This document shows positions 1 through 12,067 of a stretch of 64,000 nucleotides of DNA, one piece after another. How positions within the stretch are numbered: the stretch's first letter is position 1; every line of letters starts with the position of its first letter. The DNA comes from Ceratobasidium sp. AG-K (taxonomy: Eukaryota; Basidiomycota; Agaricomycetes; Cantharellales; Ceratobasidiaceae): NCBI GenBank assembly GCA_037039685.1, contig JAWNGF010000016.1, forward strand, positions 620,001 through 684,000, read 5' to 3'. Position numbers and translations under genes: made by a program. Under the pieces are notes generated by a model, which saw only the letters and a program-made list of their open reading frames with translations, did not search any database and was not told the origin of the DNA.

Positions 1-20
1 TGCAACCCAACACTATGATG
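1..20 (-). repeat. LTR terminal fragment fused to RT
   Basis: On the minus strand these bases read as the last 20 bp of a family-1 LTR, ending GTTGGGTTGCA as in the LTRs at 14500-14976 and 21187-21685. They follow RT coding sequence directly, with no LTR body between. The piece is cut by the window edge. Confidence 0.6.
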
Positions 21-24
21 TGCA

Positions 25-1000
25 TTCATAAGTCCTAAAGGACATGACCCTGTATTTGTAATGTCTCCCCTTGGTTCTCAATGCTGTTTCCATTGATTGA
101 GTTCTTTGATGCCAATGTTATTGAACCCTCACTGTATGTCCAATTGTGTCAAGATTTTGGCTTCCTTCAGTTTTTCCAAATGGTCCTCCTGTAGGGGAAG
201 GGGAAATTGATCAGGTATAGTGACTTCGTTGACACCTCTGCAATCAACCACCAATCGCAAATGTTCCTCCAGCATCATTGGTGCTGTGTTTTCATCTGGA
301 TGCTTCTTAACAAAGAATGCTGGTGAAGTGATTGGTATTTTGCTTAGTACAATTTCGCCTGCTGCGAATTCCTCCTCTATGTGTTTTTGCAGTACATGAG
401 TTTCCATTGGCTAAAGAGGGCATGTTTGTGCTGGTTTAGGCAGTTCTGCAGCTGGCTTGAAGTTGATTTTGCAGTCCCATTCCCAGTGTGGTGGTAATTC
501 CTTGAATAGTTCTTCACTGAAAACTGTCTTGAGATCCTAGGATTCTTCTAGTATTTCTGCTAGATGCACTGCTTTGGCTGTGATGGGTTCCTTTCATCAG
601 GTAATCACCTTTGTTTCCCAATTAATTCAGGGTTGGCTTCTGATAACCATGTCATTCCTATGGGTAAGGAGGATTCTCCAGTCGGCATGGGATAGCATTG
701 CTGTGTGAAGTTTCTTCCCAGGACTTCAGGGGTAAGATGGACCTTGTATTGTAGGGTAGTGTGCAATTTTTTCCATTGATTCCTCTGACCTCCCTGGCCT
801 TGGGAAATTTGATAAGACGGATAAAATGTTTCCAGCAGAAGGTGATGTTGATAAGTTTTTGGTTGAGCCAGCCATAGTCAATAAGCGTGGGAGTTGGGTC
901 CATGATTCCATTGATCAGAGTTGAGACAAGTGGTAATTCATTTGTTGCTCTATAGTACATTTGTTTCTTTGAGATCAAGGGTATCTGGGTAGCCTCTGAC
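25..1000 (-). pseudogene. G1 protease and RT N-terminus, broken
   Basis: Minus-strand pol remnant. The protease part (about 1000-620) shows the family sequence around 'PTLIDYGW' where relatives have a D-S-x-S motif, so the Asp is kept but the following Ser-Gly type residues are changed. The linker 'SEELFKELPPHWEW' follows at about 500. The RT N-terminal fingers (about 430-130) contain 'SPAFFVKKH' and 'LRLVVDCRGVN'. The frame then reaches the GFNN segment and ends near 25, before the catalytic YxDD. Several stops and at least one frameshift make it non-functional. The identity rests on side-by-side comparison with the pol regions of G2 and G3 in this window. Confidence 0.75.
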
Positions 1001-2705
1001 ATGGTGGCAGAGCACCCCAGGCTTTTTCCAACTCCTGTTTGCTGTTGCATGCATCTTCTAGATCTCCTGCCTTGGCCTTCTCCTTTCCTACATGTGAAGG
1101 TGTATGTCGTTCCTTCCACCCATTCTTGCATTGTCATAGAAAGTGGTCCTTTGATCTGCATTTGATGCATGCTCCTTATTGATGAGAGTGCTTCTTTGTT
1201 TCTTCAGGAACTAACTTGGTTCCTCACCTTGAGTTCTGCCACTCTGAGGGTTCATCCCCTTGCTGCCCTGACCAGCTTGATTGTTTGCTTGACCTCTGTA
1301 TTCCTTGGTGTATCTGGATCTGTAACCCTGCCTTGCTTTTAGAAGTTGGTCATTTTTGATTGTTGCTGCTACAGGTCCAGCAAAGCTAAGGTTCTTGATG
1401 TTGTCACTCATCAGGCAAAAGAGACTAGTTCTGCTAGAAGTTCTGGGGCTAGCCCTTGTTTGAAGGTCGCCTTGTATGCTGCATCTCCAATATTGGTAAG
1501 GGCTTTATGACTTCTGAATTCCATCATGTAGGATGTAAGGACAGTGTCAATGTGTCCCTTCATCTGGTTTGTTATGAGTTTCCCAGATGCTTGTTCCTTG
1601 GCCATTGGGTTCCTAAATTGAGAAGGAAATCTTCCCTTGTGTTTGACCAGGAATAGATTGCATCTGTGTTGCTGGTGTAAACAGGATTTAGGTACATCCT
1701 CTCAATGTGATTGAATACCCATACCATTGCTTCTTCATGTTTCATATTGCTAAGGAATGTGGTATTCTTCTTTGGTTGTTATTGAAGACTTTTCCATGGA
1801 TTTGAAGTGAGTTTCCGTCAGAGTGATGAAACAATTGGCTTCTGTTCCTCTTTTCCCATTGTATGCATCTGGCTTCTTGTCAATTGTGGAACAATCCTTG
1901 CTTTCTGTGATGTCGTCTCCAATATCTTCATAGAAGCCAAATTCTTGCTGCAATTTGTGCTAGGATCCTTCTTCTCTTTCTTTTTTGCAGCATATTCCTT
2001 TTTTTGTCTAATGGTTTTTGCTGATTCTCCTTACCCATCTTCTCCTGTCCTGCTGCTTTCTTCCTTGGCCTCTGGGTACTTGTAACCTTCAAGGGGAAGG
2101 TTGTTATGTTTTGGGGGGTTTCTGGAGGGGGCATTGGTATTCTTGGTGGTTTAGGGGCTATTGAATCTCTACTGATTGTGCTTTGTTGTCCAACCTATTC
2201 CTCTTCTTTTGGCTCTAGCAGTTCTGCTGCACCATTGATGACAATTAGGACATGATCTATTTTCCCTGCTTGTACTCAATGGTCAATTTTTATTGCTCCT
2301 GTTTCTTGAAGGTGATACACTCCTGTTTGTAATCTTTGCACGTCTTTGCCTCTCTCCCTCATTTCATGTTGAGTTTGGAGGAAGGATGCATTGAGGACAT
2401 GTACTAAGCAAGCTATTGTGTTGTTAAAGACTTCTTGCATTTCCTCCAACGTTGTGACAGTCTGTTGGGCGACTGGGATGCCTGCAACTTGTTCCAGTGT
2501 TTTTTCCTCTATTTGTCATGCTCTGGATCTTTCCAAATTGTTGCAAGCCATGCTCCTGACAATGGTGCAGTGTTGGGTGTCTCTGTGCTGTGGGCCTCTC
2601 TCTCTCCCTCTTGTGCTCATCTTGTGCCACATAGTTTGTTTTGATTGTTGCTCTTTTGTCATAGCTTCCATTGCTTAGCTCTTGATAGACATGGCTGAAC
2701 GGCAT
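1001..2705 (-). pseudogene. G1 gag, broken
   Basis: Minus-strand gag in pieces over several frames. The capsid-like part (about 1410-1950) aligns by eye with the gag of G2 and G3 ('KPDAYNGKRGTEA', 'MKGHIDTVL', 'YKATFKQGLAPELL'). The basic linker and the nucleocapsid position follow toward 1000, where G3 has a C-x2-C-x4 zinc-knuckle start; here the Cys residues are lost. The upstream N-terminal helical region reaches about 2705. It would form the virus-like particle shell if intact. No full reading frame remains. Confidence 0.65.
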
Positions 2706-3389
2706 GTAGACTCTGTCTCCTTTTTGCCATGTTGCTGTGTTTAGATCTCCATGTGCTACACACCCTTCTTCTTCTGATGTTCTTGACCTGCTCCTTTTGG
2801 GCTTACCATACTTTTGCCATGTAGATGGGGCTTCTTTTGTTTACTTACTATAAAAGATGCAGGGGAAATCGTCTTGGAATCCCAAGAATAATGTACCTTG
2901 TTGTTTACCCACTCTACTTTGCCCTGAGAAGGTTATCCAACATTTTTTGGAGCTTCTCAGTGATGTTCAGACCTAAGAGCTACTCATTAGTCTCAAACAA
3001 CCCTTCTCTGAGTAGGTTGTGACAGAAATCTGCCATTGTGAGTTCTGGAAGGTTTATTGATCCCATGGCTGGATTTGCTGCTGGACTAGGTCTTGTAGTT
3101 TGTTCCCTTAGTCTTAAGGGATTTGTTCATCCTTCTTTTGGCTGGGCCATTCAAGGTGAATTCCTTCTTGATTCTTGCAAGCCATGAATTTTCCTTCATA
3201 GTACTCTTCTTTGGATGAACTTGATGTCAAGGAGATATTGATTGCCAAAAAAACAAGCTTCAAAAATTTTGTGTGGTGTCCAAGCATGTGGGAACACAGA
3301 AGTCAATGGTCATCCAAGTTGCCACAAAGCCTTTGAGGGCACCCTGATGACTATTGGCTATTTCATCATGGAATTATCTTGCTTTGTAA

Positions 3390-3884
3390 TGTCACAACCC
3401 AACACTATGATGGTTGCCAACTGTACTGTATGTGCACAAGTCATGACTTTAGTGAGGCTTGGCACCCAAAGAGCTTTGAACTGTGGACCATGAATGATGA
3501 TAAGACCTGAGAATGCAAGGTAACCCTGAGGGAAACTCTGTGAGGGATTCTTTGTTGGGGGAATGACAAGGCTAAACAAGATGGGGATACTATGCTTATT
3601 GTTGCCTCAATATATAGTTAGCAAAGGCGTGAGTCAAACTCCCACCAAGAAGACAAGTCATACAGGCCAGCCAATCAGAGTGCTCTATGAGTTGTATCCT
3701 ATAAAGGAATATGACTTGCCCATAAAGGAAGTGACGAGACAAAAGCAAGAGAAGCAGCATAAGGCTGTGTGAGAACAAAGGAGACTGCATAAAGAAGAAA
3801 ACACAACAAAGGAAAGCTTCGAAAAAGGGAACAAAGACAGCACACAAAAGACCAAGTCCATTGGAGGGGCCTTGGGTCACAACA
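3390..3884 (-). repeat. 5' LTR of G1 (family 1)
   Basis: 495 bp, minus orientation. It starts TGTTGTGACCC and ends GGGTTGTGACA, with inner similarity to the LTRs at 11597, 14500 and 21187 (for example GTGCCAAG and the CATCTTGTTT segment after a TATA-like box). The candidate primer-binding site is just inside at 3376-3387. The partner 3' LTR is outside the window, so no target duplication can be checked. Confidence 0.8.
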
Positions 3885-4289
3885 ACTAGGCTGGGGTCTT
3901 CTGCTATTTCTGATCCACATAGTCTTGGTCCTGTTCCTTACTCAGAGTCTGGCTGGCCATTGCTTCTTCCAAATTTTCCCACTTGTGTTGGGCATGGGCC
4001 GGCACTTGTGATTCACAGCCCATGGAGACTCACTAGCTCAACCTAGCCGATTACCCAGAAGCAGCAAGCACTTACCCACTCCTAAGTTGTTGCCACCTCA
4101 TGTGATTGGTTTAGTCTTTTGTTTGCTCTCTTGCTGCTGCTTGATTGCTTGATTCTTTTAGTCCATCCATTCATACACTTGTTATCATCCATACTATATT
4201 GCTCCTTTACCACCATACCTCACTCTGTTCACCCACCCCATGCTGGGATAACATCACATGGCATGAGCACAGTGGAAGTGTACCCTCTC

Positions 4290-6340
4290 TGCAGATTGGT
4301 CCAGTAGATTGTGCTGCCCAAGTGAACTTCCATGCAATTGGTGCACAAACCAAGACCCTGAGTGCTGCAGGTACCAAGAGGTGAGGCCACAATCCAAAGG
4401 GCACCAACCTACCACACCTACACCCCCATCCCCACTGCCACAGCCGCTGCATGTCCCACACCCTCAGCCCAAGGCACATCAACAACCTCCTGGACAGATG
4501 AACCCTCTGCCGCCAGTCCCAATTATAGATGTACCCCTGCATCAAGCATCAAGAAACAAAAAAGAAAAACCAAGGCCAAGAAAAAGAGCAAGCACTGTAG
4601 TTCAACAAAACACCAAGTAAACTGCAGTGCCAAGGAATAGAAGAGTTCATCTTCAAGCAAGGATTCAATCACCTCTGTGAACACCCCCAATAGTGAAAGC
4701 TCAAACTTGGAATCAGGCACAGATTCAGACTTGTTGCTCAAGCTCAAACCCAGACTTGGACTCCAACACCAGCAAGTCAGACTCAAAGGGGGAGCAAAAG
4801 CAGTAAAGGTTGGAGGCCACAGTGAAGCAACTTCAAGACCCTCTAAGTAAAGTACAGCGGAAGTTGAAAAGATGGGCAAAGGGAAGAGCAAAGGCAAGGG
4901 GAGGGAAGAGGCTAAACCTGTATGTCCATCCTCCTATAGGACTAGCAACTACATGAGCTATGGCCCCACCTAATTGCAGGCTTTCTACTCAATATCCAGC
5001 CCACCGCCATTCCACATGCCTGAGGTGGACAAATGCCATAAGTGCTTCCACCCCATCACTACATTCTACACTTGCCTTTGCAGTGCCACCCTATCCATCA
5101 CCCAACTTCTCAAGCGCTCCCTCCCAGCCTTAGTTCTCATGACCCATGTCTACACAATCTCACCCTGCCCATTCTATCTACCACATATGTGGCCCCACCC
5201 TGCTACATATTCTCCCTTTGCATTCAGCTTGCTGCACAGTGGGGCTCAGTCACAACCTCTATATTGCCTCATATTCACGTTCTACCACATGGACAGATCA
5301 TCACAGGCACAGTTGTTCCAAATGGCAGGCAGAACCAGGTCATTCCTGCAAATCTGGCCATAGCCTTAAGATTACCCTACCATAGCCACATGCCTCATTA
5401 TTCATTTACACTGCTCACTTCTCACCATGCATATAATATCTGTCTGTTCCTGCTCTCTGCCATTGTTTTTCAGAGTCACAATAGGACCAATTTCTGCTCA
5501 TACCACACACAAATACAACATTTATTAACTGTCACTCTTCAGGACTACATGATAAGGGCAAGGAGTAGTCAAAGGTGATGCGTCATCATCCTAACCAAGA
5601 TAAGAGCAAATATGCTCCAGCAATACCATCAAAAATTCCAAGAGTGGCATGCCTGAGAACCAAGGCAGGATGGAAACAGCACCTCCTGCTCACAATCCTC
5701 ACCAATGCCTACTGCAAAAGCAAAGAAGGCTTGAACTACAACCCCAAGTCAATGCAGATTGACAAACAGGGAAAATTGACCACAGCACCAATCAAAACTC
5801 CTGTAACAGGAAAAGACAAGCTCAAGCTGGTACTCATGGACTGGTGTCAAGGATGGGGACAATTAATCAAGCTCATTGAACAATACTTCCTGGACAATGC
5901 AAAATATTGGCACTGAGACTGGAATTGGGTCACAAATTCTCAAAACCAAGAGAAGAAATGACTGTTATTACTGCAACACAACAAGGATCTACAGCTGGGC
6001 TCCACACAATGCTCAATAAATGTGGGTTGGTGCCAAACACTCATCTGGGAGTGAATTGAAGACAACTCCCAATTTCACCCAGTGCCAGCCCCATTGGCAA
6101 TCATGACCCCAGCTCCAACTCCAGTGCCAACTGCTGGTCCCAGTTGCTTGCCCATCCCCCAACCCCCCCAAGGCTCTCATTTTGACATTCCCACTGTAAA
6201 CACACTTTGTAATTGACATGGACCCATTAGCGCTTTACCACATCCAAAAGCCAGTTATACATGACACAAAGGCCCTAGTAGGTATTTTTGTTGTGAAACC
6301 CAAGGCCACACAGCAAGGCAATGTGAAGCCTTAGATCAAC
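4290..6340 (+). pseudogene. DIRS-like element ORF1/gag-like region with decayed zinc knuckle
   Basis: A series of broken frames rich in Pro, His, Ser and Thr, upstream of the RT. One stretch (about 5575-5916) is a basic segment ending 'YFLDNAKYWH'. Close to the 3' end (about 6277-6320) is a nucleic-acid-binding knuckle reading C-x4-H-x4-C, in which the first Cys of C-x2-C-x4-H-x4-C is Tyr (TAT, one change from TGT). This fits a gag-like nucleocapsid position just before RT. The N-terminal part has no features I can assign. Confidence 0.45.
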
Positions 6341-6344
6341 CAGA

Positions 6345-8030
6345 TGGGAAACCATTCATCATGCTGTGCCTCTCTGATGGAGGCTGGGAAATTGATGGGT
6401 GCTCCTTTTGCTACAGTTTCAACACATTCAAAGGGCTCTTCAATCACACCAGCCAGTGCAGTAAAGGGCCCCACATTGCACACCTTGCAGGTCAAGGGAT
6501 TGTGGGGCACAACAGTGCCACCAGTGATCCCTGCAAGAATGTCACACCACCCCTCTCAGACAAGTGGGAAGTCAAATTACAAAGACTTGGCTTCTTGGTG
6601 GAGTTCAGCAATGCTCCTACAGGGTTAGACCTGGGCTTCCAAATTGGTTTAGATAGACCAGTAAAACACCTATATACCTTACCAAATCATTAATCAGCTC
6701 TGGAACACCCTGAAACCATAAATAATCTCATTGCAACAGAAGTAGGCATTGGGTGCTATTCCACTCCTTGCACTAAAGACTATCTATTCTCAGTAATATG
6801 CCTGTTACAAACAGCACCATTAGGCGGCATAAAGTAAGCATCAACCCCTGGCAGTTTCCAAATAATCCAGGATTTCTCCTTCCCTCATAACAACAATCAT
6901 TTCTTATCACTGAATAGCCAAATTAATAAGGAGGACTTCCCATGCACATGGGGTTTCTTTGCTGAGGTTGCTTGAGCTGTAACCACTGCACCCAAAAACT
7001 CTGAAGGAGGCACATTTGATGTGTACTCAGCACATTGACAGATTCTGGTTGCCCTGTCAGACCAACCCCAAATAGTTGTGATGGGGAATGGCCAATTCTA
7101 CCTGGACCATGCCATTCCATTTGGTTCAGCAAGTTCAAACAGACTATTCAGCTGGTGTGGCAATGCCACAGCATGTATTTGCACACCTCATGGACTTGGT
7201 TTTGTCTTCAAATGGGTAGATGACTTCCTTTACATCCATGAGCCAGTCATGCCATCCAACTCATCCAGGCCTCATTTCCTTGTCACAGAAGAAAACATCT
7301 ATAATCTGGCTGACCAGCTTGGATGGCCATGGAAAAGATCAAAGAGCAAATATTTCAGCTCAGAATTCACTTATCTGGGCTTTGAATAGTAGCTCAAAGC
7401 ACATTTGGTGCACAATCCAGGACCCAAACGGGAGAAGTACTTGACTTGGATCCTTACATGGGCTAGTAACACATCCGTGTTGCTCAAGTATACCCAAACC
7501 CTGATTGCTCCCTGGTACACTGCTGCCTGGCGATTCCAGAAGGTCGCCCAAATATTGCTGCCATGATCATGTTTAGTTCAACCTTCTCCCCACAATGGTC
7601 TGATTGATTCAGGTGATTCAAACCAAGTCCAAACACACTTGCCAAAGCAGACTGGTGGTAATCTAGGCTATCCAATGGCCCATTTGGTACACCATTGTCC
7701 CCAGCCCTGCCTGCCAATAACATCCTCATCTGCTCTGATCCATCCACCTCCTTTGGAGTTGGAATTGTGGTGAGATCTAAGTGGTCACCATGGCAACTGA
7801 TCCAGGGCTGGAAACATCACAACTGCAACATAGGCTGGGCCAAAGCAATAGCTGTTGAGTTAGTGTTGGAGTATCTTGTAATCCAGGGTTTCCAGGACAC
7901 ATCAGTTGTTATACAGTGCAATAATCAAGGTGTGGTCCTTGCCTGGAAGCCAGATGGTCACCAAGCCACAATGAAAACTAGGCAATTGCATGAATTGCAG
8001 CATGTGCAGCAGAGTCCAAGATCTGGGTGA
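6345..8030 (+). pseudogene. DIRS-like reverse transcriptase and RNase H, broken
   Basis: The RT begins around 6530 ('LSDKWEVKLQRLGFL') and reaches 'YLDHAIPFGSASSNRLF' and 'FKWVDDFLY', with the catalytic V-D-D codons at 7216-7224. 'LGWPWKRSKSKYF' and 'EFTYLGFE' follow, then a stop, then the thumb-like stretch near 7400-7550. RNase H starts near 7730 with 'SDPSTSFGVGIVV' and includes 'AKAIAVELVLEYLV' and 'QCNNQGVVLAWK' near 7920. The long 'GSASS...W.DDF' pattern is typical of DIRS-type RTs and differs from the Gypsy YxDD context seen elsewhere in the window. Stops and frameshifts at several places show that it is inactive. Confidence 0.75.
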
Positions 8031-8399
8031 ACCTCCAGTACATAAAGATATCAGAGAACCAGGCCAACAACCTGTCATGAGGCTGTGCACCTAAGAGTTT
8101 CATGCACAGGCCTGACCTGTTCCCCCTTCCTTTGCATTTCCAAGTAGACCTTGCCCCTTTTACCTGTATATAATCAGCCAAATGTATATAGGACAATCCT
8201 ACCACACAGCCACGGCCCTTACAAATCCATACACTTTGGTCAATACTGGCATGGGATACCACCATGCCACTTCCACTAACATTATCCTCCTGCTAAAAGC
8301 GCAAACATATATGGAGTAGCACTGAACCCTCCAAAGAATAAGAAACACCACAAGCTAGAGAGAATTACAAAGCAGCATCACAAGTGGAGAAAAACAACA

Positions 8400-9480
8400 G
8401 ATAAAGCCCCAACAGGCCCTGTCATCCCAGCTCTCATCCCCCCTCTTTGCCCACCCCAAGCAAATCACATTTCAATCCAACAATCATATCCAAAGTACCA
8501 GGAATTATTACCACCAGCCTACCAAAAGGCCCAATTGCTAACTACCAGTCAGCGATGTCTATGTTTTCAAGGTTTTGCAACAACCAAAACATACACCACA
8601 CTCTTTGTTTCCCTACCAAAGATTTTGTGCTGTGGTTGTTTGCAACATCCCTTGCAGAGAAAGTATCCAGCTCACATGCTCAATTGATTTTTTCTGGCCT
8701 CAAAGCCTGGCACACAATTCACAATTTTGCATGGAAAAGTACCCCAAGACTACTCCTGCTGCTCTGAGCTGTAGAACAATTGACACCAGAATCCTCACAA
8801 TGCAAACCTTGATGCCCTATCACTGTCAAGATGCTAGAACTGCTATACCATGGCCTAGACCAATCATGCCTGAGTGACATTGCAATATTTGCTGCAGTGC
8901 TAGCAGCCTTCTGGGGCCAATGCTGCATAGGGGAATTGCTAGGCACATCACAAAGAAATCATGACTTGCACCAGTTCCCATCACAAGGATTGCTGAATCA
9001 ACCAGTCTGCAGAAATAGGTCACAAATACCACAACTACCATGCACAAGATGCAACTAGTCAAAACAGGAAACAATCATCATTACAAAACCAGTACACAAA
9101 TCGACCCAATCACTGCCTTGCTAAAGCACCTGAACCTATGCCCAAATGCGGACCAATCAGAACACATTTTTTTGTTCCAAGTCCCTGGAAAAAAGCTTGT
9201 TCCCAACCTCACAAAAGATATATTCCTGGCACCAATAAATGGAGAATGGGCAAAGCATTGAATAAAATGGCTTATGGGACATTCCTGGAGGATTGGGGGG
9301 ACATCAGCACTGCTCAGAGCTGGGGTAGCACCAGATGCGGTATGCAGCATGGGCAGGTGGCACTAAGATGTGCATTTCAGATAGTGGCAAGACATAGCAG
9401 ACATCACCACAACCAACACCAAGAATATCCCCTTGCATCAAAGCCCTACTACCCTATTCACTCAATGAACTGATCACATC
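8400..9480 (+). pseudogene. Tyrosine recombinase of the DIRS-like element, catalytic Tyr lost
   Basis: The N-terminal core-binding part is readable at 8447-8767 ('IANYQSAMSMFSRFC', 'SSSHAQLIFSGLKAWH'). The catalytic part follows at about 9060-9470. 'GHSWRIGGTSALLRAGV' at 9277 onward holds the H-x-x-R box (9280-9291). 'CSMGRWH' comes next, and then the position expected for the Tyr nucleophile, in the context F-R-[stop]-W, where TAG at 9382-9384 replaces a Tyr codon. There is another stop just after GRWH. It would have joined the circular cDNA to target DNA by site-specific recombination instead of DDE integration. Confidence 0.7.
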
Positions 9481-9849
9481 CAGTTGGGTTTGCTCCTGCA
9501 AGACTGGAACCACTGCTGCATCTTGCAGGACCCAAGGGTGATCTATCACTATTCAGCATTGGATACTCACCACCTCACCATGCACTTGGTTGGCTGTCCT
9601 CCTTCACACTTGTCCTTTTCACCTGCACTGTCCACATCACACACATGTAACTGCTGCCAAAGGGGACAAGTCTTCCTTGTGTCTTCAGAGCCTTGGTTCC
9701 TCACTGTGGCCGCTCTTGTGCCCAGGCAGCTTCCGCTCCACCTGGTTTCCTATCTCATTAGATGTTATTTGCGTCACATGCATATATTAAGTATTAGCAT
9801 ATGGAACAATTATACAACATTGTCATACCAAGCAAGCACAACAATGACT

Positions 9850-10880
9850 TAAAGGATAAGCAGATGCTTTGGGGACCAATCCATATTTGATGGGCAGCTC
9901 ATTGGCAGGGTGGCATGCAATATTTGCAAAGTAGGGTATCATGCTGGTGCTTGAGTGGAAGGCATTGTTGTATGCAAATACGGCAAAGGGGAGGAGTAGG
10001 TGTGGATGAAAGACTCCACCATTTGATTGATGTGTTCTGTGAGTTGATCTGTTTCTGGGTGGTCCACTCTGGAGAGTCTAGGCCATATCTTCAGGACTTG
10101 GTAAAGATCCTTCATGAATTTGGATGCAAATGTGGGGCCCCAATCAGATACAACTGATTCCAGGGTGCCACGTAACTTCCAATAATGTTCCATAAACAGC
10201 TCTGCTAGTTTGGATGAAGTGGTTTTTTCTGAGCAAGGGATGAAATGGGCCATTTCTGTGAGGGTATCCACCATAACCAATGTGGAATTTGATCCTTTTG
10301 ATGTAGGTAGTTTGACAATCATATCAATGGAGATGTGTTGCCAAGGTTTTGATGGGAATTCAAGTGGTTGTAGTTCTCCTAAGGGCTGTTGGTGAATGGG
10401 TTTGCTACACTGGGACAAGAGTTGCAGGATGACACATATTTGTTGATGAACATCTTCATGGAAGGCCACCAGTATTCCTGTTTGACTGGTTCATGAGTTT
10501 TGGCCTGCCCCATGTGTCCTGCTGCCTTGTTGTCATGAAGTAGTTCCAAGATTTGCTGCTTGATTTCATTGTTGCTAGGGACATAGATCTTCCCTTTACT
10601 GCATTTTAAACTGCTTCCAGGTGTGCTTTGGCCTTAATTGGCTAGCAGTTTTCATGAGTAAGAAAATGATCCCCAGGTAGCAATGGAAAATTGGGTAAAC
10701 CTTGCCAATGGTAGGTTCAGTGCAACAGTGTCTGAGGTCCTTTTTCCAATAAGATAGAAGAGTGGCGCTTCCTGATTAGGTGGCAACAGCTTAGTGATAT
10801 CAGAGGGTGGGGGACATTGCCAACATGCTAATAAGTGCAAGCTGCAGGTTGCCTTGATGTGTAAATGATGCAGTGGAGAG
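9850..10880 (-). pseudogene. Orphan Gypsy integrase fragment
   Basis: Minus-strand integrase. From the N-terminus there is the zinc-binding region near 10550-10440 ('AAGHMGQ', 'YWWPSMKMFINKYVSSC'). The catalytic core follows, with Asp in 'HISIDMIVKLPTS', Asp in 'VVSDWGPTFASKF' and Glu in the 'TEHINQMVESF' helix, so all three DDE residues look present. The frame decays toward 9850. There is no LTR, RT or gag next to it, so it is a free-standing piece of a different Gypsy copy, probably cut off by the DIRS-like insertion or by deletion. Positions 10881-11400 show nothing I can name. Confidence 0.7.
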
Positions 10881-11399
10881 ATAGGGATGTGAGCAGTTCA
10901 AATGGTGAAGGCTGCATAGTAACTCAGAGGTAACCCTATGATGGTAAACATTGTTCCAACAGCAACAAAGGCTCTGTCATTACAAGGGCAAAGAAGACTT
11001 CTTCTAGTGCCCCAACCCTAGCCAGACCTGAAGACACCAAGGCTCAATCAGGGGATAAGGACAGTGGTTGCAACAATGGCAAAGGTCAATGGGGGCTCTT
11101 AGGCCCAACCTAAACAGTTTCATCAGTGGATAGGGAAAACAACAAGTGAACTAGTCTTGTGGAGACAAGACTTCTATTGCTGGTATGTATACTAGCTACT
11201 GTGGCTAAGTACAACAGGTAGTTGCAACAAAAGGGGAGAATGCAATAGTCCAAGAGAGGAGAGGACAGAACAAAGGAAAGCAAGATAAGTCTATGGAGAC
11301 TGTGAAGACAAGGGAACAGGCCAGGCAGGCATGCCCTGCAGTCATGGCTTACATGAGAGTTGTATACATTGACAAGACAAGCACAAGAGGACCCAACAC

Positions 11400-11596
11400 A
11401 AGGACAAACAAGAACAAATGCAAAAGCTTCTGACATATATACTGGCTTGCATGCATGATCAACCCTAGCTTGCTTCATAGGGGCACCTCTCCTCACTGAG
11501 TGACCTGAGTAGCAACTGAATAGTCCAAGTCCTTGGCTGCCCAAGTAGCTAGGCAAACAAAAGTCCAACAGCCCAACCAAAGTCCCTCCATAGTTG
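11400..11596 (+). repeat. LTR-like remnant
   Basis: The stretch around 11436-11480 (TATATACTGGCTTGCATGC, then CTAGCTTGCTTC) resembles the promoter part of the family-2 LTRs at 30295-30784 and 46729-47266. Clear LTR ends are missing, and the right side abuts the 5' LTR of G2. The boundaries are a guess. Confidence 0.3.
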
Positions 11597-12067
11597 TATT
11601 GTGACCCAAGGCTCTTCCATGGACTCTGTCTCCTATGTCTTGGTTTCCCTTTGTCATGCTTCTCTTGTGTGCTGTCTTCCTTGTTCTTGCACAGCCTTAT
11701 GCTGCTTCTCTTTTCTTTTGTCTTGCAACTTTCTTTCTTGGCAAGTCATATTCCTTTATAGGATATGACTCATAGAGCTCTCTGATTGCTTACCCTCTTT
11801 GACTTGTTTGCTTGGTGTGAGTATGACTCACGCCTTTCCTGAACATATATTGAGGCAACAAAAAGCATGGTACCCCCATCCTGTTTGCATGTCATTTCCC
11901 CAACAAACAGTCCCTCATGGGGTTTCCCTTGGGTTCCCTAGGATCCTCAGGCCTCAGCACCATTCACTGTCTACAGTTCACACCTCTTTGGGTGCCAAGT
12001 CTCTTTAAAGTCTTGACTTTTGCACATACAGTACAGTTGGCAAACATCATAGTGTTGGGTTGCAACA
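11597..12067 (+). repeat. 5' LTR of G2 (family 1)
   Basis: About 471 bp, starting near TATTGTGACCC (a decayed TGTTGTGAC) and ending GGGTTGCAACA. It carries the family-1 promoter stretch 'ACATATATTGAGGCAAC' followed by CATCCTGTTTGC. The sequence TTGCAAAGCAAG follows directly and is the primer-binding site of this family. Confidence 0.8.

Larger units (their letters stand above)
1..3884 (-). mobile_element. Ty3/Gypsy remnant G1 (5' LTR to RT; 3' part lost)
   Basis: Read on the minus strand, this element runs from a 5' LTR (3884 to 3390) through a leader, gag, protease and the start of reverse transcriptase, then stops abruptly at about position 25. The protein traces (protease to RT linker, 'LRLVVDCRGVN', 'PDQFPLPL') match the better preserved elements G2 and G3 in this window, so it belongs to the same family. 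Every ORF is broken by stops and frameshifts. The RT core, RNase H, integrase and 3' LTR are absent, apart from a 20-bp LTR tail at the window edge. The leader at 2706-3389 has no coding sequence I recognise. Confidence 0.85.
4100..9500 (+). mobile_element. DIRS-like tyrosine-recombinase retrotransposon, decayed
   Basis: Plus-strand element with gag-like sequence, then RT plus RNase H, then a tyrosine recombinase. That order and the recombinase in place of a DDE integrase define the DIRS/Ngaro-type order of retrotransposons. Many stops and frameshifts interrupt it. I could not find its terminal repeats by eye, so both ends are approximate. Positions 3885-4100 hold no recognisable sequence. 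It lies between the LTR of G1 and an orphan integrase fragment. It differs from all other elements here, which are LTR-Gypsy. Confidence 0.75.

Noticed and set aside
4207..4897. Minus-strand ORFs of 112 and 124 codons inside the DIRS-like gag region
   Set aside because: They are opposite-strand readings of Pro/Ser/Thr-rich plus-strand sequence and have no recognisable features.
11110..11580. 156-codon minus-strand ORF
   Set aside because: Low-complexity Leu/Ser/Cys-rich reading of an LTR-like repeat region, no motif; judged a chance frame.
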